DNA of 22,759 bases from an uncultured bacterium (GTDB taxonomy: Bacteria > Bacillota > Clostridia > Oscillospirales > Oscillospiraceae): assembly GCA_949288405.1 (NCBI GenBank), contig CASEKM010000003.1, positions 1 through 22,759 of the forward strand, read 5' to 3'. Shown piece by piece: positions 15,278-22,359 of the stretch. The stretch's first letter is position 1; the number at the start of each line of letters is the position of its first letter. The position numbers and the translations under genes were made by a program. The notes under the pieces are model-generated. The model did not search any database and was not told the DNA's origin. It saw only the letters and a list, made by a program, of their open reading frames with translations.

Positions 15278-16300
15278 TTACTGGACGGCGTCGATCTTGG
15301 CGATCAGGTCGGGAGCCCAGTCGGCGTTCTCCTCCAGCAGGGTGTCGATGGTGGGCTGGATCTTCTCGATCATCTTGGTGCGCTCCTCGTCGGTGAGCTG
15401 GGTCACGGTGACGCCGGCCTCCTCGATGGTGGCGCGGTCCTCGTCGATGGAGGCGATGTACTCATCCCAAGCCTGGACAGCGGCGGCCTTGGCGGCGTCG
15501 CGCACGATGGTCTGCTGCTCCTCGGTCAGACGGTCCATGGTGCCCTTGTTGGCGATGATCTCCAGGGTGGCGATGATGTGGTTGGTCTCATAGAGGTAGC
15601 TCTGGACCTCCTGGAAGCTCTGGTCCACGATGGTGACCATGCCGTTGTCCTGGCCGTCCACGGTGCCGGTCTCCAGGGCGGTGAACAGCTCACCCAGGCC
15701 GATGACCTGAGCGGAGGCGCCCAGATCCTCCACGATGCCGATGTGGATGGGGTTGTTGGGCATACGGAACTTCTGGCCGGCGAAGTCATCCACGCAGGTC
15801 AGAGGCTTGGCGGAGGAGAAGGTGCGGGCGGAGTTGGGGCCCCAGGAGAGCATCTCCACCTCGGGGAAGAACTCGTTGAAGGCGGCGGTCACCTCGTCGG
15901 CCACCTCGCCGGTCCACACGGCCTTGGCGTGGTCCAGGTCACGGTACAGGAAGGGCCAGTCGGAGATGAGCATCATGGGGAACTCCTGGTTCATGGGAGT
16001 GCCAACCACGGCGAAGTCCACGGAGCCGTCGCGGACGCTCTGCCACAGGTTGCCCTCGTCGCCCAGCAGGCCGTCGTGATAGACCTCCACGGTGATGGCG
16101 CCGCCGGACTGCTCCTCGATCTGGGGCTTGAAGACCTCATCCAGGGCAGCGGCCATGGGGTGGCTGGAGCCCCAGTTGTCGCCGATGCGCAGGGTGACGG
16201 AATCGCCGCTGCCGCCCTCACCGGAGCTGCCGCAGCCGGCGGCCACAGTGGCGATCATGCCGGCGGCCAGAAGTACGGAAAGCATTTTCTTCATTTTCAT
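15278..16300 (-). CDS. dctP: TRAP transporter substrate-binding lipoprotein DctP
   Basis: 340-residue DctP-family binding protein. The N-terminus is a lipoprotein signal with lipobox VAAGC (C23), so it should be anchored on the outside of the single membrane. A Gly/Ser tether follows, then the two-lobe domain. R179 in FAGQKFRMP is in the position of the conserved arginine that holds the substrate carboxylate in TRAP proteins, which supports an acid substrate such as a uronate or aldonate. ATG 16300 has AGGAGG at a good distance. It lies 92 nt after the zinc dehydrogenase gene with no intervening promoter visible, so the order dehydrogenase-dctP-dctQ-dctM is probably one transcript. Confidence 0.94.
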   Translation of the reverse strand: MKMKKMLSVLLAAGMIATVAAGCGSSGEGGSGDSVTLRIGDNWGSSHPMAAALDEVFKPQIEEQSGGAITVEVYHDGLLGDEGNLWQSVRDGSVDFAVVGTPMNQEFPMMLISDWPFLYRDLDHAKAVWTGEVADEVTAAFNEFFPEVEMLSWGPNSARTFSSAKPLTCVDDFAGQKFRMPNNPIHIGIVEDLGASAQVIGLGELFTALETGTVDGQDNGMVTIVDQSFQEVQSYLYETNHIIATLEIIANKGTMDRLTEEQQTIVRDAAKAAAVQAWDEYIASIDEDRATIEEAGVTVTQLTDEERTKMIEKIQPTIDTLLEENADWAPDLIAKIDAVQ

Positions 16301-16348
16301 TGTTGCATCCTCCTAATCCTTTGCGTTTCTCACAAGTCGCGTGTTTTC

Positions 16349-16374
16349 TTTAACGGCGCGTACCCGCCGCTAAA
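16349..16374 (-). other. Intercistronic hairpin between dehydrogenase and dctP
   Basis: On the - strand RNA, TTTA-G-CGGCG pairs with CGCCG-T-TAAA (10 bp with one G-U pair, 6-nt loop). There is no U-tract. It may mark a processing point between the dehydrogenase and the binding protein. Confidence 0.4.
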
Positions 16375-16392
16375 TTCTCAGATACGGGAGCC

Positions 16393-17433
16393 TTACTCCT
16401 CGTCGAAGACGATGACCATCTTCTTCATGTCCTTGGGGGGGTGGATGATGTTCTCAAAGACCTGGCCCACCTGGCTGAAGGGGATGTAGTGGCTCACCAT
16501 GCCGTCCAGCTGGAACTTGTGCTGGGCGAACTTCTCGATGGTGGGCTGGAACTGGTTGCAGGACATGCGGGTGCCGATGATGGACAGCTCCCGGGTGTTG
16601 ATCATGGCCTGGGTGATGCCCTCCTGGGCGGTGCAGAAGCCCATGGGCACGATGGTGGCCCCGTTGGCGGGGATGCCCATCTCCAGCACGGCGGTGAGGG
16701 AGCCGGGGTAGCAGGCGGAGTCGAAGATGGCGTCCACGCCGGCGCCGTCGGTGAACTCCTGGACGGCCTCCTTCAGGTTCTTCTCCTTGGTGTTGACGAT
16801 GGCGTCGGCCCCATAGCGCTGGGCGCGGGCCAGGCAGTCCTCGTTGATGTCGGCGCAGATCACCCGGCAGCCCTTTTCCTTCAGAGTCTGGAGGATGACG
16901 GCGCCGATGGTGCCGCTGCCCAGGACCAGCACGGACTCGCCACCCTTAATGCCGGCGCGGGTGGTGCAGTGGCCGCCGATGGCGAAGGGCTCGATGAGGG
17001 CCGCGTCCTTAAAGGGCATGTCCTCGGGCAGGAGGAACACCTCGTGCTCGGGCACGGCGAAGTATTCCCGCCAGCCGCCGTCGATGGCGGAGCCCCGGGC
17101 CTTCACGGTGCGGCACACGTTGCGCCGGCCGGCCTTGCACTGGGGGCACTCGCCGCAGGCCACCACCAGGTCCACCACCACGTGGTCGCCCACCTTCACG
17201 TTCTTCACGTCCTTGCCCACTTCCACGATGACGCCGGCGTTCTCATGGCCGGGGACCCGGGGGAAGACGGCGTTGGGGTTCTCGCCCAGGAACTGATGGA
17301 CGTCGGAGCCGCACACGCCGGCCGCCTTCATCTGGATGAGGACCTCACCGTCGCCGGGATGGGGCACCGGGACCTCCCGGACCTCATACTGCTTGGGACC
17401 GGTGATGACGACTTCTTTCATAGTCTCCTTCAT
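16393..17433 (-). CDS. Zinc-dependent medium-chain dehydrogenase, probably acting on a sugar acid
   Basis: 346-residue MDR-family alcohol dehydrogenase related to sorbitol, L-threonine, L-idonate and L-galactonate 5-dehydrogenases. Catalytic zinc ligands are C41 (GVCGSD), H63-E64 (PGHE) and E148 (EPF). The structural zinc has all four cysteines C93, C96, C99 and C107 (CGECPQC...NVC). The NAD-binding motif GSGTIG is at 172-177. It probably oxidises an aldonate such as L-galactonate or L-gulonate to a keto-acid that enters hexuronate breakdown; this rests on the adjacent TRAP importer, KDPG aldolase and kinases. ATG 17433 is preceded by AAAGGTGG; a second ATG four codons in has its GGAG too close. 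Upstream lie a structured leader and a regulator operator. Confidence 0.9.
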   Translation of the reverse strand: MKETMKEVVITGPKQYEVREVPVPHPGDGEVLIQMKAAGVCGSDVHQFLGENPNAVFPRVPGHENAGVIVEVGKDVKNVKVGDHVVVDLVVACGECPQCKAGRRNVCRTVKARGSAIDGGWREYFAVPEHEVFLLPEDMPFKDAALIEPFAIGGHCTTRAGIKGGESVLVLGSGTIGAVILQTLKEKGCRVICADINEDCLARAQRYGADAIVNTKEKNLKEAVQEFTDGAGVDAIFDSACYPGSLTAVLEMGIPANGATIVPMGFCTAQEGITQAMINTRELSIIGTRMSCNQFQPTIEKFAQHKFQLDGMVSHYIPFSQVGQVFENIIHPPKDMKKMVIVFDEE

Positions 17434-17465
17434 TGCTTCATACCACCTTTACATGCACAAATTTT

Positions 17466-17555
17466 CGGGCTGGGCGGTGCGGGCAGAGCGCTCCGGGAGC
17501 CTGCTTCCGGCCTGGAGCGACGCTCCAGTCTCCCGTTGGGCTCATGCCCGCCCGT
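17466..17555 (-). promoter_or_regulatory. Structured 5' leader of the dehydrogenase/TRAP operon
   Basis: Nested complementary segments form a possible three-part fold: P1 17472-17477 with 17548-17553 (GGGCGG/CCGCCC), P2 17494-17499 with 17530-17535 (CGGGAG/CTCCCG) and P3, a near-continuous palindrome CTGGAGCGACGCTCCAG (17512-17528). It lies between the candidate promoter and the ribosome site. I do not recognise a known riboswitch class. Confidence 0.4.
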
Positions 17556-17568
17556 GTTTTCTGTCTTT

Positions 17569-17598
17569 ATTCTACAATACTTGTATACTAGAAAACAA
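17569..17598 (-). promoter_or_regulatory. Candidate promoter with GntR operator (site O1)
   Basis: The - strand reads TTGTTT (17598-17593), 18 nt, TAGAAT (17574-17569). The operator-like CTTGTATACTAG (17580-17591) fills the spacer, so a bound repressor would block polymerase. It is one of four related palindromes in this module. Confidence 0.6.
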
Positions 17599-17661
17599 GA
17601 CTTATTTATTAACAAATCTTTACACCGATTTTTATACAAATCTTAAAATTTCCAGGGCAAA

Positions 17662-17700
17662 ACGGCGTCCCCCCGCTCGTTCTGAGCGGGGGGACGCCGT
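17662..17700 (-). terminator. Terminator of the GntR regulator gene
   Basis: A perfect 17-bp stem (17662-17678 / 17684-17700) with a 5-nt loop lies 44 nt after the regulator stop and is followed by TTTTG on the - strand. It separates the regulator transcript from the dehydrogenase/TRAP operon. Confidence 0.88.
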
Positions 17701-17743
17701 CTGGTCCTCCATATTTGCCGGAGGGCTTCCGCCCTTCGGACCG

Positions 17744-18418
17744 CTATTTAAAGTACTGGGGATAGGCCGCCCGGATCTCCGCCGCGTCGATCTTATAGCG
17801 GTTCAGGTGCTTCTCCATCAGGTCTCTCGCCCCCTGGGCGTCCCGCTCCTCAATGCAGCGGATCAGATTTTCGTGGTCCTCCACGATCTTCTGGTTCTTC
17901 ACCGTGGCCAGGGCCATGCTCCGCACCCGGTCGAAGTGGATGGAGATGCTCTGGAGCAGGGTATAGATCTGGGACTTCCGGGCGATGTCAAACAGGATGC
18001 CGTGGAACTCGTTGTCCAGCTTCAGCAGGTTTTCGGGGTAGTAGCTGTTCAGATAGAATTTTTGCAGCTGCAGGTTGTCCCGCAGGCGCTGGATGTCCTG
18101 GGGGGCGGCCATCTCACAGTCCAGCTGCACCACCGCGCACCCCATTACGCTGCGCATGAACTTGGCCTCCTCCACCAGCTCGTGGTCGATGAGGGAGACC
18201 ACGCTTTTGCGCTGGGGGTAGATCTCGATGATCTTGACCTTGGACAGCTCGATCAGGGCCTCCCGCACCGGGGTGCGGGATAAATTCATCTCGGCGGCCA
18301 GCTCATTCTCGCTGATCTGGCTGCCTGGCTCCAGCCTCAGTGTAATGATATTGTCCTTGATGGTGCGCAGGGCGTAGTCCCGCCCGGTCTCCCTGGGGAG
18401 ACGTTCCAAAACTTGCAT
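17744..18418 (-). CDS. GntR-family (FadR/FCD subfamily) transcriptional regulator
   Basis: 224-residue regulator. An N-terminal winged helix (about 13-77) contains the recognition segment NLSRTPVREALIELSK. A C-terminal FCD all-helical ligand domain (about 85-206) has the metal/ligand residues D135, H139, H182 and H204. FCD regulators such as UxuR, ExuR and LldR bind sugar acids or hydroxyacids. The palindromes near this gene (CTAGTATACTAG type) resemble the UxuR/ExuR TNGTATACNA core, and one overlaps the gene's own -10 box, so autorepression is likely and an aldonate or uronate-derived inducer is plausible. ATG 18418 has GGAGG seven bases upstream. It is transcribed alone and ended by a 17-bp terminator. 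Confidence 0.93.
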   Translation of the reverse strand: MQVLERLPRETGRDYALRTIKDNIITLRLEPGSQISENELAAEMNLSRTPVREALIELSKVKIIEIYPQRKSVVSLIDHELVEEAKFMRSVMGCAVVQLDCEMAAPQDIQRLRDNLQLQKFYLNSYYPENLLKLDNEFHGILFDIARKSQIYTLLQSISIHFDRVRSMALATVKNQKIVEDHENLIRCIEERDAQGARDLMEKHLNRYKIDAAEIRAAYPQYFK

Positions 18419-18449
18419 CGCAGGGCCTCCAATAGTTTGTCCTATTTAA

Positions 18450-18472
18450 AATCCCGCCCTCCGGCGGGGATT
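18450..18472 (-). promoter_or_regulatory. Terminator-like hairpin in the gntR leader
   Basis: On the - strand, AATCCCCGCC pairs with GGCGGGATT (one bulge, 4-nt loop), followed by TTAAAT. It lies between the gntR promoter and its ribosome site, so it may attenuate the regulator's own expression. Confidence 0.35.
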
Positions 18473-18478
18473 ATGAAT

Positions 18479-18509
18479 CTAGTATACCAGTAAGCCCTAG
18501 CCTTTGCAA
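18479..18509 (-). promoter_or_regulatory. gntR promoter with overlapping operator (site O2)
   Basis: The - strand reads TTGCAA (18509-18504), exactly 17 nt, TATACT (18486-18481). The operator CTAGTATACCAG (18479-18490) covers the -10 box, a standard autorepression layout. Confidence 0.7.
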
Positions 18510-18656
18510 GACCGTTTGCCAGGTCTTTTGTGAGAACTTACAGATATGGTATGGGAAGGGAGGAGCTGGAGCGGCCCCACCGTCCTCCGTCCCTTCCCCC
18601 GGGCGGTCCCAGCCCCGCCCAGGGGCGGCGGAGGTCCGCCTCTCCCATCTTGCTTA

Positions 18657-18668
18657 CTAGTATACTAG
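18657..18668. promoter_or_regulatory. GntR operator palindrome (site O3)
   Basis: CTAGTATACTAG is a perfect 12-bp palindrome and the best copy of the motif. It lies in the 460-nt divergent region, upstream of the aldolase promoter. The stretch 18541-18656 before it is GC-rich with a 9-bp stem (18553-18561 / 18590-18598) and no coding signal. Confidence 0.65.
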
Positions 18669-18720
18669 CACAAAAATGGAGCGTTTTTTTGTGGATATCT
18701 CTGAAATGTGCTTCTCCCCC

Positions 18721-18748
18721 TTGCAGAATTTGATTTTAACGGTACAAT
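18721..18748 (+). promoter_or_regulatory. Candidate promoter of the KDPG aldolase gene
   Basis: TTGCAG (18721-18726), 16 nt, TACAAT (18743-18748). The predicted transcript start is near 18755, giving a leader of about 120 nt that contains operator site O4 and a weak AGAAG/CTTCT hairpin followed by Ts (18754-18776). Confidence 0.5.
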
Positions 18749-18790
18749 AGGGGTAGAAGTTCTGCCAGGCTTCTTTTTCTCACTTGTCTT

Positions 18791-18802
18791 CTAGTATTCA
18801 AG
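18791..18802. promoter_or_regulatory. Degenerate GntR operator (site O4)
   Basis: CTAGTATTCAAG keeps the CTAGTAT half and resembles the reverse of site O1. It sits downstream of the candidate aldolase promoter, 134 bp from O3, so the two could act as a pair. Weaker than the other three copies. Confidence 0.45.
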
Positions 18803-18878
18803 TATGGCAATAACACAGGCTTCCGGCATCTCCCACAGATGCACCAATATATCAAACCCACAAAGGAGCGTACGTTTT

Positions 18879-19841
18879 ATGGACAAGGTTCTTCAGCGCG
18901 TGTATGAGATCGGCATCATCCCGGTCATCGCCATCGACGACGCGGACAAGGCGGTCCCCCTGGCCCGGGCCCTGGTGAAGGGCGGCCTGCCCGCCGCCGA
19001 GGTCACCTTCCGCACCGCCGCCGGCGAGGAGGCCATCCGCCGCATCGCCAGCGAGGTGCCCGAAGTGCTGGTGGGCGCCGGCACGGTGCTCAGCCTGGAG
19101 CAGTGCGACCGGGCTCTGGCCGCCGGAGCGAAGTTTATCGTCTCCCCCGGCTACAACGAGATCCTGGTGGCCCACTGCCTGGAAAAGGGCGTGCCCGTCC
19201 TGCCCGGCTGCGTCAATGCCTCCGATATGACCCGGGCCTTCAACGCCGGTCTGGAGTATGTGAAGTTCTTCCCCGCAGAGCAGTCCGGCGGGATCAACGG
19301 CATCAAGGCCCTGGCCCCCGTCTTCCCCAAGCTGAAGTTCATGCCCACCGGCGGCGTGAACACCAAGAACGTCAACGACTATCTGAACTACGACCGCATC
19401 TACGCCTGCGGCGGCACCTGGATGGTGAAGAAGGACCTGATCGAGGGCGAGAAGTGGGACGAGATCACCGCCATCTGCAAGGACGCGGTGAAGACCATGC
19501 TGGGCCTGCAGCTGGCCCACGTGGGGGTCAACTGCGCCGACGCCCAGGAGTCCGAGCAGGCCGCCAAGACCTTGTGCGCCCTCTTCGGCTTTGACTACAA
19601 GCCGGGCAACTCCTCCAACTTCGCCGGCTCCGCCGTGGAGTTCAACAAGGCCCCCGGCCGGGGTGCCCACGGCCACATCGCCATCGCCGCCAACAACGTG
19701 GACCGGGCGGTGTACCACCTGGGCCTCCAGGGGGTCAAGTTCGACGAGTCCAGCCGCAAGACCGACGCCAAGGGCGTCACCAAGGCCATCTACCTCCAGG
19801 ACGAGGTGTGCGGCTTTGCCATCCACCTGATGAAGAAGTAA
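18879..19841 (+). CDS. KDPG/KHG aldolase fused to a C-terminal VOC domain
   Basis: 320 residues. Positions 1-207 are a complete KDPG/KHG (Eda-type) class I aldolase: E41 and R45 in AAEVTFRT, Schiff-base K129 in YVKFFPAE and T157 in MPTGGV. It cleaves 2-keto-3-deoxy-6-phosphogluconate (or the galacto isomer) to pyruvate and glyceraldehyde-3-phosphate, the last step of uronate/aldonate breakdown. About 110 extra residues (209-319) form a vicinal-oxygen-chelate (glyoxalase-like) module: LAHVGVNC with H214, GRGAHGHIAIA with H264/H266, and CGFAIHL with H316. The role of the fused domain is unknown. I chose ATG 18879, preceded by AAAGGAG, over ATG 18804, which lies on operator O4 and lacks a ribosome site. 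The next genes supply the phosphorylating kinases. Confidence 0.92.
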   Translation: MDKVLQRVYEIGIIPVIAIDDADKAVPLARALVKGGLPAAEVTFRTAAGEEAIRRIASEVPEVLVGAGTVLSLEQCDRALAAGAKFIVSPGYNEILVAHCLEKGVPVLPGCVNASDMTRAFNAGLEYVKFFPAEQSGGINGIKALAPVFPKLKFMPTGGVNTKNVNDYLNYDRIYACGGTWMVKKDLIEGEKWDEITAICKDAVKTMLGLQLAHVGVNCADAQESEQAAKTLCALFGFDYKPGNSSNFAGSAVEFNKAPGRGAHGHIAIAANNVDRAVYHLGLQGVKFDESSRKTDAKGVTKAIYLQDEVCGFAIHLMKK

Positions 19842-19865
19842 CCTATTTCGTCTGTTCCAATGGGA

Positions 19866-19887
19866 CCGCCCCGCGCCGGCGGGGCGG
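19866..19887 (+). other. Hairpin between aldolase and first kinase gene
   Basis: CCGCCCCGC and GCGGGGCGG form a 9-bp stem with a 4-nt loop; outer GGGA/TCCC pairing may extend it. Only a short T-run follows (GTTTC), so partial termination or mRNA stabilisation is more likely than full termination. Confidence 0.5.
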
Positions 19888-19930
19888 CCCGGTTCCCGTT
19901 TCACCCAAACATAAATAAGGAGTGCTGTAC

Positions 19931-20956
19931 ATGAAAGTCGTTACCTTCGGCGAGCTGATGATCCGGCTCCAGCCCTACAACTATGAGCGCTTTGTCCAGG
20001 CCGACCACCTGGAGTTCTCCTTCGGCGGCGGCGAGGCCAACGTGGCCGTCTCCCTGGCCAACTACGGCCTGGACGCCGCCTACGTCACCAAGCTGCCCGC
20101 CCACGCCATCGGCCAGGCGGCGGTGAATTCCCTGCGCCGCTACGGCGTGGACACCTCCATGATCGTCCGGGGCGGCGACCGTGTGGGCATCTACTTCAAC
20201 GAGAAGGGCGCCTCCCAGCGGGGCAGCGTGTGCATCTATGACCGGGCCCACTCCGCCATCCAGGAGGCCCAGCCCGCCGACTTTGACTGGGACAAGATCT
20301 TCGAGGGGGTGGACTGGTTCCACTTCACCGGCATCACCCCGGCCCTGGGCCCCAACGTGGTGGAGATCTGCCGCCAGGCCTGCAAGGCCGCTAAGGCCCA
20401 CGGGGTGAAGATCTCCTGCGACCTGAACTACCGGGGCAAGCTGTGGACCCGCCAGCAGGCCCGGGAGGCCATGACCGACCTGTGTCAGTATGTGGACGTG
20501 TGCATCTCCAACGAGGAGGACGCCAAGGACGTGTTCGGCATCGAGGCCGAGGCCACCGACATCTACGCCGGCGAGATCAACCGGGAGGGCTACAAGTCCG
20601 TGGCCAAGCAGCTGGCCGACAAGTTCGGCTTTGAGAAGGTGGCCATCACCCTGCGGGAGTCCCACTCCGCCTCCGACAACGGCTGGAGCGCCATGCTCTA
20701 TGACGTGGCCTCCGACGCGTACTGCTTCTCCAAGAAGTACGAGCTGCGCATCATCGACCGGGTGGGCGGCGGCGACAGCTTCGGCGGCGGCCTGATCTAC
20801 GCCCTGCTCACCGGCAAGAGCACCCAGGAGGCGGTGGAGTTCGCCGTGGCCGCCTCCGCCCTGAAGCACACCATCGAGGGCGATTACAACATGGTCACCG
20901 TGGCCGAGGTGGAGAAGCTGGCCGGCGGCGACGGCTCCGGCCGCATCCAGCGATAA
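19931..20956 (+). CDS. PfkB-family sugar kinase, probable 2-keto-3-deoxygluconate kinase
   Basis: 341-residue ribokinase-like kinase. The substrate/Gly motif FGGGEANVAVSLANYG (31-46) and the C-terminal signature IIDRVGGGDSFGGGL with catalytic base D282 are intact. The family phosphorylates a sugar hydroxyl using ATP. Next to a KDPG aldolase and under a UxuR-like operator, the expected reaction is 2-keto-3-deoxygluconate (or 2-keto-3-deoxygalactonate) to its 6-phosphate, feeding the aldolase. I start at ATG 19931, eight bases after AAGGAG. The stop is followed by a hairpin and a paralogous kinase gene. Exact substrate is inference. Confidence 0.88.
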   Translation: MKVVTFGELMIRLQPYNYERFVQADHLEFSFGGGEANVAVSLANYGLDAAYVTKLPAHAIGQAAVNSLRRYGVDTSMIVRGGDRVGIYFNEKGASQRGSVCIYDRAHSAIQEAQPADFDWDKIFEGVDWFHFTGITPALGPNVVEICRQACKAAKAHGVKISCDLNYRGKLWTRQQAREAMTDLCQYVDVCISNEEDAKDVFGIEAEATDIYAGEINREGYKSVAKQLADKFGFEKVAITLRESHSASDNGWSAMLYDVASDAYCFSKKYELRIIDRVGGGDSFGGGLIYALLTGKSTQEAVEFAVAASALKHTIEGDYNMVTVAEVEKLAGGDGSGRIQR

Positions 20957-20985
20957 TTCTGCAATCTTCCCATATCTATACTCCT

Positions 20986-21024
20986 GAAACAAGGACCGGT
21001 CCCCTGGCGATCGGTCCTTGTTTC
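20986..21024 (+). terminator. Hairpin between the two kinase genes
   Basis: GAAACAAGGACCG (20986-20998) pairs perfectly with CGGTCCTTGTTTC (21012-21024), 13 bp with a 13-nt loop. The stem ends in TTGTTTC with no long U-tract. No promoter is visible before the second kinase, so read-through or partial termination is likely. Confidence 0.6.
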
Positions 21025-21067
21025 ACATCCCGTCCCATGTTTCCATCTCAACAAGGAGGGTCGTTTT

Positions 21068-22228
21068 ATGGAGCACTTCAATCCGCTGCTTCGGGGGGCG
21101 GTCTCCCCCCAGAAGTTCATCACCATCGGAGAGATCATGCTGCGCCTCACCCCGCCGGACTATGAGAAGATCCGCATGGCCACCAGCTTCCAGGCCAGCT
21201 ACGGCGGCAGCGAGGCCAACATCGCCCTGGCCCTGGCCAATCTGGGCGTGGACAGCACCTTCTTCAGCGTGGTCCCCAACAACAGCCTGGGCAAGAGCGC
21301 GGTGCGCATGCTGCGCAGCAACGACGTGCACTGCACCCCGGTCATCCTCACCACCCCGGAGGAGACCCCCACCCACCGCCTGGGCACCTACTACCTGGAG
21401 ACCGGCTACGGCATCCGCCCCAGCAAGGTCACCTACGACCGGGCCCACTCCGCCTTTGTGGAGTACGACTACAGCCAGGTGGACCTGGAGGCCCTGCTGG
21501 ACGGCTTTGACTGGCTCCACCTCAGCGGGATCACCCCCGCCCTGGGCCCCAACTGCGCCAAGCTCACCCTGGACTGCCTGAAGGCCGCCCAAAAGAAGGG
21601 GATGACCGTCAGCTTTGACGGCAACTTCCGCTCCGCCCTGTGGACCTGGGAGGAGGCCCGGGACTTCTGCACCCAGTGCCTGCCCTACGTCACCGTCCTG
21701 CTGGGCATCGAGCCCTACCACCTGTGGAAGGACGAGGGGGACCACAGCAAGGGGGACTGGAAGGACGGCGTCCCCCTCCAGCCCAGCTACGAGCAGCAGG
21801 AGATGATCTTCGACGCCTTTGTGGCGCGCTACCCCAACCTCCAGTGCATCGCCCGCCACGTGCGCTACGCCCACAGCGGCAGCGAGAACAGCCTGAAGGC
21901 CTTCATGTGGTACGGCGGCCACACCTTCGAGAGCCGCCTGTTCACCTTCACCATCCTGGACCGGGTGGGGGGCGGCGACGCCTTCGCCAGCGGCCTGATC
22001 TACGCCATGATGCACCACTACAAGCCCATGGACATGCTCAACTTCGCCGTGGCCAGCAGCGCCATCAAGCACACCATCCACGGGGACGGCAACATCACCG
22101 ACGACGCGGAGACCATCCGCCAGAAAATCCGCACCGGCCGGGACATGGGCCTGTGCGCCGCCTTCCTCATGTACCCGGAGACAGTGGACCTGCTGCCTGC
22201 CCTGTTTGGCCGGCAGAGGAACGGGTAG
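21068..22228 (+). CDS. Second PfkB-family sugar kinase, divergent paralogue of the first
   Basis: 386 residues, about 45 longer than its neighbour. It shares YGGSEANIALALANLG (45-60), the DRAHSA (124-129) and SGITPALGPN (153-162) segments, and the signature ILDRVGGGDAFASGL with catalytic base D304. Differences are a hydrophilic insertion at about 215-245 (YHLWKDEGDHSKGDWKDGV), replacing the shorter region of the first kinase, and a C-terminal extension of about 25 residues. Both probably arose by duplication and diverged, perhaps one for ketodeoxygluconate and one for a stereoisomer. AAGGAGGG precedes ATG 21068. Downstream, 22229-22317 holds only a run of seven Ts (22301-22307) without a convincing stem. 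Confidence 0.88.
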   Translation: MEHFNPLLRGAVSPQKFITIGEIMLRLTPPDYEKIRMATSFQASYGGSEANIALALANLGVDSTFFSVVPNNSLGKSAVRMLRSNDVHCTPVILTTPEETPTHRLGTYYLETGYGIRPSKVTYDRAHSAFVEYDYSQVDLEALLDGFDWLHLSGITPALGPNCAKLTLDCLKAAQKKGMTVSFDGNFRSALWTWEEARDFCTQCLPYVTVLLGIEPYHLWKDEGDHSKGDWKDGVPLQPSYEQQEMIFDAFVARYPNLQCIARHVRYAHSGSENSLKAFMWYGGHTFESRLFTFTILDRVGGGDAFASGLIYAMMHHYKPMDMLNFAVASSAIKHTIHGDGNITDDAETIRQKIRTGRDMGLCAAFLMYPETVDLLPALFGRQRNG

Positions 22229-22317
22229 CCCTGTCCTCACCAGACCGGCAGATCCGGCCTGTCTGTCCGCCGCACATGGAGAAATTGAGCAGGCCTAGAT
22301 TTTTTTATCTTCCCCTA

Positions 22318-22335
22318 TTGACAAAGTTTTAACAA
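22318..22335. promoter_or_regulatory. Degenerate Rex operator overlapping the -35 box
   Basis: TTGACAAAGTTTTAACAA matches the clostridial Rex consensus TTGTTAANNNNTTAACAA except at two positions (AC for TT), which are fixed by the TTGACA -35 box. Its left edge is 42 bp from that of the perfect site, about four helical turns. Confidence 0.6.
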
Positions 22336-22346
22336 AGGTGTATACT
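22318..22346 (+). promoter_or_regulatory. adhE promoter, near-consensus sigma-70 type
   Basis: TTGACA (22318-22323), exactly 17 nt, TATACT (22341-22346), with a predicted start near 22353. It is the strongest promoter match in the window. A Rex-like site overlaps the -35 box and a perfect Rex site lies just downstream. Confidence 0.88.
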
Positions 22347-22359
22347 GCCTCCCAGATGG

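Noticed and set aside
17600..17618. TTATTTATTAACAA resembling a Rex site upstream of the dehydrogenase
   Set aside because: Only the TTAACAA half fits. The other half mismatches the consensus at most positions.
18804..18878. In-frame ATG extension of the KDPG aldolase by 25 residues
   Set aside because: No ribosome site, it starts immediately after operator O4, and the residues are not aldolase-like; ATG 18879 has AAAGGAG.
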